The notes under the pieces: generated by a model
The model's input: the letters and a program-made list of their open reading frames with translations, nothing else
Databases searched by the model: none
What the model was told of the DNA's origin: nothing
Shown here: positions 27,154 through 35,195 of the stretch, piece after piece
How positions within the stretch are numbered: the stretch's first letter is position 1
Layout: every line of letters starts with the position of its first letter
Translations under genes and position numbers: made by a program
Assembly: GCA_966250385.1 (NCBI GenBank)
Contig: CBINHC010000001.1
Coordinates: forward strand, 124,001 to 188,000
Reading direction: 5' to 3'
DNA length: 64,000 nucleotides
Origin: DASWTL01 sp966250385
Lineage (GTDB): Bacteria; Bacteroidota; Bacteroidia; Sphingobacteriales; Sphingobacteriaceae

Positions 27154-29610
27154 TCAGGCGGAAAGTCTCCTGGGCTCTTCTGCTGAAATCCCGGAGGCCG
27201 TTTCGATCTTATGGATCGCCCGGACGGTCTTGAAGAATGAATCGGGCGTCACCGAAATCGAGCCGATGCCCTCGCTGACCAGGAACTGGGCGAAATCAGG
27301 AAAGTCGGACGGGCCCTGACCGCAGATGCCGACCCGGACCCCGGATTTCCGGGCCGTGCGGATCAGGTTCCGGATCATCGTTTTGACGGCCTCGTTGCGT
27401 TCGTCATAAATATGCGCGACCAGTGAGGAGTCCCGGTCAAGGCCGAGAACCAGCTGGGTCAGATCGTTCGAGCCGATCGAAAAGCCGTCGATGTGGCGGG
27501 CGAACTGCTCCGCGAGGATGATGTTGGAAGGGATCTCGGCCATCAGGTAGACCTGAAGGCCGTCCTCGCCGCGTTTGAGCCCGAACTCGGCCATCGTTTC
27601 ATAGACCCGGAGCAATTCGGTGACCGTCCGGCAGAAAGGGATCATGACCACGACATTCTTCAGCCCCAGCTCTTCCCGTACCTTGCGGATCGCCAGGCAC
27701 TCCATGCCGAATGCCTCTTTATATTCCGGCGAATAATACCTGGATGCGCCGCGCCAGCCGATCATGGGATTCTCTTCGGCCGGCTCGAAGTGTTTGCCGC
27801 CGGGCAGATTGTAATACTCATTTGTCTTGAAGTCCGAGAACCGGACGATCACTTTTTGCGGATAAAATGCCGACGCGATCCGGGCGATTCCGAAGGCCAG
27901 TTTCCGGATGAAGAAGTCCGCTTCATCCCTGAACCCGCGGGTGAGGGCGGCGATATGACGGGTGAGTTCCTCATCGTTCAGCGACCGGTGCTTCAGCAGG
28001 GCCATCGGATGTACCTGGATGTAGTTGTTGATAATGAACTCTTCACGGGCCAGCCCGACCCCATGCGCCGGGAAGTGGGCGTAGCTGAAGGCAATATCCG
28101 GAGACGCCACATTGAGCATGACCGGAGTTCCCACCGCCGGCAGTGAGTCGAGGTCGTGTTCCGTTTTCAGGAAGGGGATCTCGCCGTCATAGACCAGGCC
28201 CACATCGCCTTCGGCGCAGGATGCCGTGATGGTCCGGCCTGTTTCCAGGACCGCCGTGGCGTTGCCGCATCCCACAATGGCCGGAACCCCGAGCTCCCGG
28301 GCGACAATGGCAGCATGGCAGGTCCGGCCGCCCTTGTTGGTAATGATGGCCGACGCCTTTTTCATGATGGGTTCCCAGTCCGGATCCGTCATGTCCGTCA
28401 CCAGGACGTCCCCCGGCCGGAAATCCAGCTCGCTGACATTCTTTCCCTCACCTGCAATCACCTTCACGGATCCGCATGCGATCTTGTCGCCGACCGAGAT
28501 GCCTTTGATCAGAACCCGCTCTGAACGGCCGGCGTCACTGATCGTGTATTCGGTGATCATCCGCCGGTTCTTCCGGGAGTGAATGGTCTCCGGCCGGGCC
28601 TGTACGATGAACAACTCCATGCTGTATCCGTCCAGCGCCCATTCAATATCCATCGGACACCAGTGACCTTTCAGCGCCGAATAGTAGTCCTCAATGATCA
28701 TTACCCAGCGGGCGAGCTCGAGTACGGTCTCATCGCTGATGCAGAACCGGTGCCGTTCTTCCGGTGTGGTCTCCAGGATCTCCACCCGTTCCCTGCCATT
28801 CCGGCTGTAGACCATTTTCTGTTCCTTCGACCCGAGCTTCTTTTCGATGATTGAATCGAACTTCTGTTTCAGGGCCGGTTTGAATACGATGAACTCGTCC
28901 GGCGAGACGGCGCCCTGGACGACCAGTTCACCCAGCCCGCGGGAACCGTTGATAATGACGACGTCCTGAAAGCCGCTTTCGGTATCCAGGGAGAAGGCTA
29001 CCCCCGAGGCGCCCAGATCGGAGCGGACCATCCGCTGTACACAGACGGCCAGGCCGATGCCGGTGTTTCCGAAGCCCAGGCTTTGCCGGTAGCTCAGGGC
29101 GCGGTCGGTAAATAACGAGGCGAAACATTTCCTAACGGCGTCGATCAGCTGATCAGCCCCAGAGATATTCAGAAACGTTTCCTGCTGGCCGGCAAATGAA
29201 GCGTCCGGCAGGTCTTCTGTTGTCGCCGAGGAACGGACCGCCACGTCCAGGTTCCGGGTGTTGTACCGTTCCGACAGACTTTTGTAGGCTTCCAGGATCT
29301 CCCGGCGGAGCGGCTCCGGCATTTCGCCCCGGACGATCAGCGTGCGGATCGATTCTCCGCAGCTGCGGAGGGAGTCGAGGTCTCCGAACGTCGTCCGGGA
29401 AAGGATTTCAGCAATTTTGTCGTCCAGCCCGTTGTATTTCATGAACGCATGAAAAGAAGATACGGTGATGATAAAACCGCCCGGGATCCGGATGCCGAGA
29501 TCGTTGAGGTTCCGGATCATTTCGCCAAGGGAGGCATTCTTTCCGCCCACGTCGGCCAGGTCCTGCATGCCGACGTCCTGGAGGTTCACAATGAATGCTG
29601 TTGCTGCCAT
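27154..29610 (-). CDS. ppsA: Phosphoenolpyruvate synthase
   Basis: 818 residues, the expected size for PEP synthase, which converts pyruvate, ATP and water to PEP, AMP and phosphate in gluconeogenesis. The N-terminal ATP-grasp-like domain has VGGKNASLGEM, then VAVRSSATTEDLPDASFAGQ. The swivelling phosphohistidine domain has GGRTCHAAIVAREL with catalytic His432. The C-terminal PEP/pyruvate TIM barrel has RFSDFKTNEY, GWRGASRYY, the SIGSNDLTQLVLGLDRD block and GICGQGPSDFP with the catalytic cysteine. The SNDLTQ and RSSATTEDLPDASFAGQ matches point to PpsA and not to pyruvate phosphate dikinase or PTS enzyme I. It is divergent from the AraC-type gene. Confidence 0.95.
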   Translation of the reverse strand: MAATAFIVNLQDVGMQDLADVGGKNASLGEMIRNLNDLGIRIPGGFIITVSSFHAFMKYNGLDDKIAEILSRTTFGDLDSLRSCGESIRTLIVRGEMPEPLRREILEAYKSLSERYNTRNLDVAVRSSATTEDLPDASFAGQQETFLNISGADQLIDAVRKCFASLFTDRALSYRQSLGFGNTGIGLAVCVQRMVRSDLGASGVAFSLDTESGFQDVVIINGSRGLGELVVQGAVSPDEFIVFKPALKQKFDSIIEKKLGSKEQKMVYSRNGRERVEILETTPEERHRFCISDETVLELARWVMIIEDYYSALKGHWCPMDIEWALDGYSMELFIVQARPETIHSRKNRRMITEYTISDAGRSERVLIKGISVGDKIACGSVKVIAGEGKNVSELDFRPGDVLVTDMTDPDWEPIMKKASAIITNKGGRTCHAAIVARELGVPAIVGCGNATAVLETGRTITASCAEGDVGLVYDGEIPFLKTEHDLDSLPAVGTPVMLNVASPDIAFSYAHFPAHGVGLAREEFIINNYIQVHPMALLKHRSLNDEELTRHIAALTRGFRDEADFFIRKLAFGIARIASAFYPQKVIVRFSDFKTNEYYNLPGGKHFEPAEENPMIGWRGASRYYSPEYKEAFGMECLAIRKVREELGLKNVVVMIPFCRTVTELLRVYETMAEFGLKRGEDGLQVYLMAEIPSNIILAEQFARHIDGFSIGSNDLTQLVLGLDRDSSLVAHIYDERNEAVKTMIRNLIRTARKSGVRVGICGQGPSDFPDFAQFLVSEGIGSISVTPDSFFKTVRAIHKIETASGISAEEPRRLSA

Positions 29611-29671
29611 ATTCGATGTTGTTTTTTGAAGGATAAAAGTAGCCCCCCTCCAAGCACCGGCGTTGGCCTGA

Positions 29672-29733
29672 GTTAACCGTTTTTGATACTATCTTAACCA
29701 GTATTAAACCATTTTCTGGAAAATTCGGTTAAC
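29672..29733. promoter_or_regulatory. Cluster of TTAACC half-sites between ppsA and the AraC-type gene
   Basis: TTAACC occurs at 29673-29678 and 29694-29699, exactly 21 bases apart (two helical turns). Its complement GGTTAA lies at 29727-29732, the outer pair forming a perfect 8-base inverted repeat GTTAACCG and CGGTTAAC. AraC-type proteins often bind such paired direct repeats, so autoregulation is a reasonable inference. Confidence 0.5.
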
Positions 29734-29741
29734 ATTCTACT

Positions 29742-30686
29742 ATGAAGCCGCACCTTCAGAAAATTCCGCTTCATGCCAGCCAGTCTTTCAGCGTCGTCCA
29801 CGAGATCTCGCCGCGGATGTACAATCAGTGGCATTATCACGCAGAAATTGAACTGATCTGCATCCTTGCCGGGAGCGGAACCATTTTTGTCGGCGACGGG
29901 CTCCGTGCGTTCTCTGAAGGCGATATCTTCCTGATCGGCTCCAACCTTCCGCATCTGGCGCGCAGCGATGTCCAGTACTATGATTCGGTCCTCGGCCTGA
30001 TCAGTGAGGCGATCGTGATCCATTTCAAGCCGTCCGTTTTCGGTTCCGGGTTTCTTGATCTTCCGGAGAACGAGCCTATCCGGGGCCTGCTGAATGCCAG
30101 CTCACACGGGCTGGCGGTCACCGGGGAAGCGCGGGAAAGCTTGCAGGCGATGATTTCCGGGATCCGCTATTCCCGGGGCTGCAGCCGGGTGATCTCCCTG
30201 CTGCAGATCCTGGAGCTCCTTTCCGGGGCCGCGGGGCTGGACGTCATTTCCCGCCATGCGTTCCGGACCGCCTTCAACGGGAGCGACGAGCACCGGCTCA
30301 ACCGGATCTACCAGTACACGCTCAATAATTTTCTGCGGGAGATCACGCTGAAGGAAATCGCCGACATCATCCACATGACCCCGCATTCGTTTTGCCGGTA
30401 CTTCAAATCGAGGACCAATAAACGGTATTCGGCTTTCCTGCTGGAGATCCGGATCAGCCACGCCTGCAAGCTGCTGATCGAGACGGAGGAGAGCATTGCG
30501 CTGATCTGCTATGAAAGCGGCTTTACCAATTGCTCGAACTTCAACCGGCATTTCCGGAAGCTGACGGGGCACACCCCCCTGGAGTACCGGCGCCACTTCA
30601 GGAAACCCGTCCCGCATAAAGGCATGGGGGAGGTCAACCACGCAAGATTGTTACGGAGCCTGGCCGATACCGGTATTTCCAGGTAA
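29742..30686 (+). CDS. AraC-family transcriptional regulator with cupin sensor domain
   Basis: 314 residues. The N-terminal cupin-like domain (about residues 15-110) has MYNQWHYHAEIELICILAGSG and an FSEGDIFLIGSNLPH motif, typical of AraC regulators that sense small metabolites such as sugars. The C-terminal region (about 190-290) holds two helix-turn-helix motifs, ITLKEIADIIHMTPHSFCRYF and IALICYESGFTNCSNFNRHF, ending in the signature GHTPLEYRR. The GH9 and acyltransferase genes follow on the same strand with a 58-base gap, making local control of carbohydrate use a plausible role. TTAACC repeats lie just upstream of its own start. Ligand unknown. Confidence 0.92.
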   Translation: MKPHLQKIPLHASQSFSVVHEISPRMYNQWHYHAEIELICILAGSGTIFVGDGLRAFSEGDIFLIGSNLPHLARSDVQYYDSVLGLISEAIVIHFKPSVFGSGFLDLPENEPIRGLLNASSHGLAVTGEARESLQAMISGIRYSRGCSRVISLLQILELLSGAAGLDVISRHAFRTAFNGSDEHRLNRIYQYTLNNFLREITLKEIADIIHMTPHSFCRYFKSRTNKRYSAFLLEIRISHACKLLIETEESIALICYESGFTNCSNFNRHFRKLTGHTPLEYRRHFRKPVPHKGMGEVNHARLLRSLADTGISR

Positions 30687-30696
30687 GCGATGAAAA

Positions 30697-30704
30697 TGAC
30701 GTCA
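30697..30704. promoter_or_regulatory. Palindrome TGACGTCA upstream of the GH9 -7 element
   Basis: A perfect 8-base palindrome ends 7 bases before the TATATTTG element, inside the space where RNA polymerase would sit. It could be an operator; no regulator is assigned. Confidence 0.35.
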
Positions 30705-30705
30705 C

Positions 30706-30737
30706 GGTTTATATATTTGAGATTTCAACTATAAACC
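30706..30737. promoter_or_regulatory. Inverted repeat spanning the GH9 promoter
   Basis: GGTTTAT at 30706-30712 and ATAAACC at 30731-30737 form a perfect 7-base inverted repeat that brackets the -7 element. The half-site resembles the GGTTAA site near the AraC-type gene, so binding by that regulator is possible. Confidence 0.4.
30712..30719 (+). promoter_or_regulatory. -7 element of the GH9 gene
   Basis: TATATTTG is an exact TAnnTTTG match, 25 bases before the GH9 ATG. A TTG at the ideal upstream distance is missing, which fits an activator-dependent promoter. Confidence 0.55.
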
Positions 30738-30744
30738 TGCTAAT

Positions 30745-32586
30745 ATGCGATCGTCTGTACTTCCGCTTTTACTCCGCCGGATCCCGTCCCTGCTTATGCC
30801 GGCCTTCTTCCTGCTCTTTTCATGTATCCCGGCTCTCGCTGATGAGAATTCCGGCTCCTGGATCAGGATCAACCTGATGGGATATGCGCCGAACAGTGTA
30901 AAGGTCGCGGTCCTCGGATCGAAGGATGCCAAAGCCCGGTTCCGGAAGTTTCAGCTGGTGAATGCCTCTACAGGAAAAGTCGTGCTGAACGGCAGTACAG
31001 GAAAGGACTTCGGAGCATACGGTCCGTTCGGACAGTCCTATCGCCTCGACTTCAGCGGCTACCGGGTTCAGGGTACCTATTATCTCCGGTCCGGAGCGAT
31101 CCGGTCGCCCGTTTTCAGGATTTCGGCTGACGCTTACCAGGGCAGTGCCGATTTTGCGCTCCGGTACATGCGGCAGCAGCGGTGCGGTTACAACCCGTTC
31201 CTGAAGGATTCCTGTCATCCGCAGGACGGCTATACGGTTTATGGTCCGATGCCTGAGGGTACCTTCGTGGATGTGACCGGAGGCTGGCATGACGCATCGG
31301 ATTACCTGCAGTACTCAACGACCTCTGCCAATGCCACCTATCACTTGCTGGCGGCGTTCCGGGATTTTCCGGAGGTCTTTACCGATAAGCATCTCACCAA
31401 TGGTCTTGATGGCAGCAACGGGATCCCCGATGTCCTGGACGAGGCGAAATGGGGACTGGACTGGCTGCTGAAAATGCATCCCCGCGAAAACTGGATGTTC
31501 AACCAGATCGCGGACGACCGGGACCATGCCGGTTACAGACTGCCAAACCTGGATTCCGTGGATTACGGCTATGGCCGGGGAACCGGGCGTCCGGTATACT
31601 TTATCACCGGTGAAAAGCAGGGGCTCGGCAAATTCAAGAACAATGCCACCGGAGCAGCCTCGACTGCCGGCAAATTTGCCAGCGCCTTTGCGCTGGGGGC
31701 CCAGATCTACCAGGACCGGGATCCGTACCTGTCCGACCTGTTCACCAGAAAATCTATTTCCGCCTACCAGTTCGGCCTGGCCAAACCGGGCGTGGCCCAG
31801 ACGGCATCCGTCAAGTCGCCGTATATCTATGCCGAGGATAACTGGGTCGATGATATGGAGCTCGGAGCAGCGGCTATTTTCCGGCTTACCCGGGACAAAA
31901 ATTACCTGGAACAGGGCCTGAAGTTCAGCAGGGAAGAAAAGGTTACTCCCTGGCTGGGTGCCGATACGGCCAAACATTACCAGTGGTATCCGTTTCATAA
32001 TTTCGGTCATTACGAGCTGGCCGCCGGAAGCGATTCGGTCCGGGCTGAGCTGATCAGTTACTATAAGGAAGGCATTGAGCGGGTATGGCAGAAGTCGAAG
32101 ACCAATGCATTCTATCGCGGGGTGCCGTTCATCTGGTGTTCCAATAACCTGACCACCTCGTTTGCCATCCAGTGCATGCTGTATCGCGAACTGAGCGGCG
32201 ACACAAGGTATGCTGAACTGGAACAGGCGGCATTTGACTGGCTTTTCGGGCTGAATCCATGGGGAACCAGCATGGTCTACGGTCTGCCGGCTGACGGCGA
32301 TACGCCTACGCATCCCCATTCATCCCTTACGCTGCTGAAAAACTATCCCCTCGACGGGGCGCTGGTTGACGGACCGGTCTACGGAAGCATCTTCGGCAAC
32401 CTGATCGGTATCCAGCTGGAAGAGGCGGATGAGTTTGCACCTTTCCAGTCCAAACTGGCGGTTTACCACGACGATATCGGAGACTACAGTACCAACGAGC
32501 CCACCATGGACGGTACGGCTTCACTTGTTTACTTACTGGCCGCGCGGGAACAAATGGCCCGCGAAGCCGCCATAGCCAAAAAATAG
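30745..32586 (+). CDS. Glycoside hydrolase family 9 endoglucanase/cellulase
   Basis: 613 residues with a signal peptide (to about residue 32, ALADE). An N-terminal immunoglobulin-like CelD_N domain (about 38-128, INLMGYAPNSVKVAVL to SPVFRISADAY) precedes the (alpha/alpha)6 GH9 catalytic domain. The inverting machinery is visible: Asp183 and Asp186 in GGWHDASDYLQYS, with the base and water-coordinating pair, and the acid Glu585 in DYSTNEPTMDG close to the C-terminus. GH9 enzymes cut beta-1,4-glucans, and exo-beta-glucosaminidase-type members also exist, so cellulose is not certain. No carbohydrate-binding module or T9SS C-terminal domain is present. The DUF5009 acyltransferase gene follows after one base. 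Confidence 0.93.
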   Translation: MRSSVLPLLLRRIPSLLMPAFFLLFSCIPALADENSGSWIRINLMGYAPNSVKVAVLGSKDAKARFRKFQLVNASTGKVVLNGSTGKDFGAYGPFGQSYRLDFSGYRVQGTYYLRSGAIRSPVFRISADAYQGSADFALRYMRQQRCGYNPFLKDSCHPQDGYTVYGPMPEGTFVDVTGGWHDASDYLQYSTTSANATYHLLAAFRDFPEVFTDKHLTNGLDGSNGIPDVLDEAKWGLDWLLKMHPRENWMFNQIADDRDHAGYRLPNLDSVDYGYGRGTGRPVYFITGEKQGLGKFKNNATGAASTAGKFASAFALGAQIYQDRDPYLSDLFTRKSISAYQFGLAKPGVAQTASVKSPYIYAEDNWVDDMELGAAAIFRLTRDKNYLEQGLKFSREEKVTPWLGADTAKHYQWYPFHNFGHYELAAGSDSVRAELISYYKEGIERVWQKSKTNAFYRGVPFIWCSNNLTTSFAIQCMLYRELSGDTRYAELEQAAFDWLFGLNPWGTSMVYGLPADGDTPTHPHSSLTLLKNYPLDGALVDGPVYGSIFGNLIGIQLEEADEFAPFQSKLAVYHDDIGDYSTNEPTMDGTASLVYLLAAREQMAREAAIAKK

Positions 32587-32587
32587 T

Positions 32588-33811
32588 ATGGAAGCCGCAC
32601 CTGCAGAACTGCTTGCTCCCCGGCAGCCCGCCCGCGCGGAGGGCCGCCAGGCGGACCGTTTTATTTCCATTGACGCCTTCCGGGCACTGACCCTGCTGCT
32701 GATGCTGTTCGTCAATGATTTCGGGACTCTCCGGAATATTCCCGATTGGCTGAAACACACTGAGGCCGCCGAGGACGGCATGGGGTTTTCGGACGTGATC
32801 TTTCCGGCGTTCTTATTTATCGTAGGCCTGTCCGTGCCGATAGCCATCGGAAACAGGCTGAAGAAATCGTCGTCTTCCTCTTCTGTTGCTGCTCATATTC
32901 TGCTGAGATCCCTGGCCCTGCTGATCATGGGGGTCTTTCACGTAAACCTCGGAAACTACAGCCCGGAAGCGATGCTGAGCAGGCCTGTATTCCAGGTACT
33001 GTCCACGGTCAGCTTTTTTCTGATCTGGCTGGACTATGACCGCGACAACCGCCGGCTGAAGCTGGCCGGCCAGTGGACCGGCATCGTGCTGCTGCTGGCG
33101 CTTGCCGCCCTGTACCGGGGAACTTCACCCCAGGGGGAGGTCTGGCTGCAGCCGAAGTGGTGGGGGATTCTCGGTCTTATAGGCTGGTCGTACCTGATCT
33201 GCAGCCTGATCTACCTGTGGTCTTCCGGCAGGATGCGTGTGCTGGTTACCGCGTTTTTTGCGTTCATGCTCCTGAATGCGGCGGCGCATCTGGGAATGCC
33301 GGACAGCCTGGCCGGCGTTATGGCCGTAACCACCAAGGTCGGCGACGGCGCCATGCCCGGAATGGTGATGGCCGGCGTGATCACGACGCTCGTGTACCGA
33401 AAAGGGAATTACAACAGGTTTTTTTATTATGCCCTGATCGCCTCGGTGGTACTGATCGCCTACGGCTTACTTACCAGGCCGGTCTGGGAGATATCGAAGA
33501 TTCGCGCAACGCCCTCATGGACAGCCATCTGTACCGGTATCAGCGTGCTTTGTTTCGCCATCCTGGTATATTCCGCAGATCGGAAAGGGGTCGTCCGGTG
33601 GTATCAGTGGATCAAACCCGCCGGAGTAAGTACCCTGACGTGTTTCCTGCTGCCTTTCATTCACGACGCTATCCTGCAGGTGGTTGATTACAGGCTGCCT
33701 TTGCTGCTCAGGACGGGTGTGGCCGGGCTCACGAAATCCATGGTGTTTTCCCTGCTGATCATAGCCATCGCCGGGTGGCTGGGGAAGCGGAGGATCCGGC
33801 TCCAGCTGTAA
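32588..33811 (+). CDS. DUF5009/HGSNAT-type membrane acyltransferase
   Basis: 407 residues, beginning one base after the GH9 stop. A short soluble N-terminus leads into FISIDAFRALTLLLMLFVNDFG, the conserved opening of the acyltransferase_3 and heparan-alpha-glucosaminide N-acetyltransferase-related families. About ten hydrophobic helices follow, with MGFSDVIFPAFLFIVGLSVP typical of DUF5009. The human relative transfers acetyl groups from acetyl-CoA across the membrane to terminal glucosamine. Here the coupling with a GH9 enzyme suggests transmembrane acetylation of a sugar released by it. That also raises a glucosamine-type substrate for the GH9 enzyme as an alternative to cellulose. Confidence 0.88.
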   Translation: MEAAPAELLAPRQPARAEGRQADRFISIDAFRALTLLLMLFVNDFGTLRNIPDWLKHTEAAEDGMGFSDVIFPAFLFIVGLSVPIAIGNRLKKSSSSSSVAAHILLRSLALLIMGVFHVNLGNYSPEAMLSRPVFQVLSTVSFFLIWLDYDRDNRRLKLAGQWTGIVLLLALAALYRGTSPQGEVWLQPKWWGILGLIGWSYLICSLIYLWSSGRMRVLVTAFFAFMLLNAAAHLGMPDSLAGVMAVTTKVGDGAMPGMVMAGVITTLVYRKGNYNRFFYYALIASVVLIAYGLLTRPVWEISKIRATPSWTAICTGISVLCFAILVYSADRKGVVRWYQWIKPAGVSTLTCFLLPFIHDAILQVVDYRLPLLLRTGVAGLTKSMVFSLLIIAIAGWLGKRRIRLQL

Positions 33812-33823
33812 TTCTTCGGTGAA

Positions 33824-33922
33824 ACCGGGTATTGAATTCCGGTGGCATTTTTCTTTGGAGAAGAGGTCACAGGGGGGCAACAGGTAAAAATACCGGGTAA
33901 AATTGCGTAGAAATACCCGGGT
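33824..33922. repeat. Three copies of ACCGGGTA-type sequence before the LuxR-type regulator
   Basis: ACCGGGTA occurs at 33824-33831 and 33892-33899, and TACCCGGGT, its near-complement, at 33914-33922. The last two make a 7-base inverted repeat with a 14-base spacer. They occupy the 152-base gap before the response regulator gene and could be binding sites for it. Confidence 0.35.
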
Positions 33923-33963
33923 TTCAGTCTTGGTAAAATAGAGATATTTGGGCTCTCTAGACA

Positions 33964-34611
33964 ATGAATCCTTTGATAAAATTACTGATTGCAGAAGACC
34001 ATAATATCGTTAGAAAAGGGATACGGTCTTTGTTGGAGCAAGTCGATGATATAGAGGTCGTTGGGGAAGCTTCCTGCGGAGATGAGGTTCTGGAAATCAT
34101 CGAAAGCGGCACACCAACAGATCTTGTTTTGCTGGACCTGAACATGCCTGGAGTCAACGGGCTGGAGCTGATCGGCACATTGAATAAAGTTTCAGCGGTC
34201 AAGGTCGTGGTTTTATCCATGGTGGACAGCGAGCAGTACGCCATCCAGGCCTGCCATGCGGGCGCAAAGGGGTATCTGCTCAAAAGCGTGACGCATGACG
34301 AACTCATCTTTTCTATCCGGCACGTAGCGGCCGGCCATCCGTACGTTTGTTCCGATATGGTCTCGAAGATCCTTTCCGGTATTGAAAGCGGCAGCAAGCC
34401 GGTGCCCGTCATCAACCCGGAATTGTCCCGCCGCGAACTCGAGGTACTGGCGCTGATCGCCGACGGCTACACCAATCTGGAAATTGCGGAAAAGCTGTTC
34501 ATGAGCCGTCGCACCGTTGAGGGGCACCGCCAGAATCTGCTTGAAAAGACCGGGACCAAGAATACCGCCACACTTATCCGGTACGCGCTTCGGAACCAGC
34601 TGATTGACTGA
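33964..34611 (+). CDS. NarL/LuxR-family response regulator
   Basis: 215 residues. An N-terminal receiver domain has the acidic pair Glu11-Asp12, phosphoacceptor Asp58 in LVLLDLNMPG and the conserved lysine in GYLLKSV (about residue 107). The C-terminal LuxR-type helix-turn-helix has LSRRELEVLALIADGYTNLEIAEKLF and the recognition helix MSRRTVEGHRQNLLEKTG. It should be a phosphorylation-controlled DNA-binding protein. No HisKA_3-type kinase, the usual partner of NarL regulators, is adjacent; the nearest kinase, at 36.3-37.4 kb, is of another type and on the opposite strand. It may be an orphan. GATATTTG, one base off a -7 element, lies 22 bases upstream. Confidence 0.93.
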   Translation: MNPLIKLLIAEDHNIVRKGIRSLLEQVDDIEVVGEASCGDEVLEIIESGTPTDLVLLDLNMPGVNGLELIGTLNKVSAVKVVVLSMVDSEQYAIQACHAGAKGYLLKSVTHDELIFSIRHVAAGHPYVCSDMVSKILSGIESGSKPVPVINPELSRRELEVLALIADGYTNLEIAEKLFMSRRTVEGHRQNLLEKTGTKNTATLIRYALRNQLID

Positions 34612-34632
34612 ATTTAGTACATTAAAACTGCG

Positions 34633-34686
34633 TAGTTTCCCGAAGGGAAAACGTACTTACCACCTTTAAATTTTCTTTTTTTAAAG
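34633..34686. promoter_or_regulatory. Two inverted repeats before the single-domain receiver gene
   Basis: TTTCCC-GAA-GGGAAA at about 34635-34649 and CTTTAAA-N9-TTTAAAG at 34664-34686 are perfect inverted repeats. The first could be a weak terminator of the upstream regulator gene, although no T-run directly follows; the second is AT-rich and abuts the -7 element. Confidence 0.35.
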
Positions 34687-34687
34687 T

Positions 34688-34695
34688 TAAATTTG
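34688..34695 (+). promoter_or_regulatory. -7 element of the single-domain receiver gene
   Basis: TAAATTTG matches TAnnTTTG exactly, about 39 bases before the ATG. Confidence 0.5.
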
Positions 34696-34733
34696 GTATT
34701 ACACCCCGGGTCTGAGGGAGAGAACGTGCGTCC

Positions 34734-35111
34734 ATGAAAAAGATTTTGATTTTAGATGACGATCTGGCTGTACTGGAAGCCATGGAGGAAACGCTGAAGT
34801 ATGGAGCATATGAAGTGGTGGCCTTGTCCTCTACCCGAGATATCCATAAGGAGATTGAGAAAAACAATCCGGACGTGGTGATCCTGGATTACATCCTGAG
34901 AGGGACTAACGGCGGTGTGTTATGCCGTCAGATCAAGGACAACCCGCTCACCGGTCACATACCGGTCATCATGACTTCCGCCTATCCGCGGGACCGCGAA
35001 CCGGGCGACACCAATTACGGCTTTGACGATTTCATCGCCAAACCGTTCGATATCGAGGACCTGCTCCAGGTCGTAAAAAAATACTCCGGCGTTAGAGCGT
35101 CCGCCCAGTAA
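34734..35111 (+). CDS. Single-domain response regulator (receiver only)
   Basis: 125 residues, only a receiver domain. The acidic pocket is Asp8-Asp9-Asp10, the phosphoacceptor is Asp52 in VVILDYILRG, a switch Thr/Ser lies in VIMTSAYPR and the conserved lysine in FIAKPFD (about residue 104). With no output domain it must work by protein-protein contact, like CheY or Spo0F, or as a phosphate sink. It lies between a LuxR-type regulator and the DACNV/DAC-like gene, all on the same strand, 85 bases before the latter. It may relay signals from the PAS kinase encoded on the other strand nearby, which is an inference from position only. Confidence 0.9.
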   Translation: MKKILILDDDLAVLEAMEETLKYGAYEVVALSSTRDIHKEIEKNNPDVVILDYILRGTNGGVLCRQIKDNPLTGHIPVIMTSAYPRDREPGDTNYGFDDFIAKPFDIEDLLQVVKKYSGVRASAQ

Positions 35112-35171
35112 TTCCCTGCTCTTTCCTTGTCCCTGATCTTACTTTTCTGAGAAACCGCGGGATAAAAAACC

Positions 35172-35179
35172 TAGTTTTG
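35172..35179 (+). promoter_or_regulatory. -7 element of the DACNV/DAC-like gene
   Basis: TAGTTTTG matches TAnnTTTG exactly and would give a leader of about 10 bases. An A/G-rich AAAGGAAAG precedes the ATG. Confidence 0.45.
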
Positions 35180-35195
35180 CTGGAAAGGAAAGCGC

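Noticed and set aside
31315..32319. 334-codon open frame on the minus strand
   Set aside because: Antisense to the GH9 gene, whose catalytic residues are intact; composition is that of an antisense shadow.
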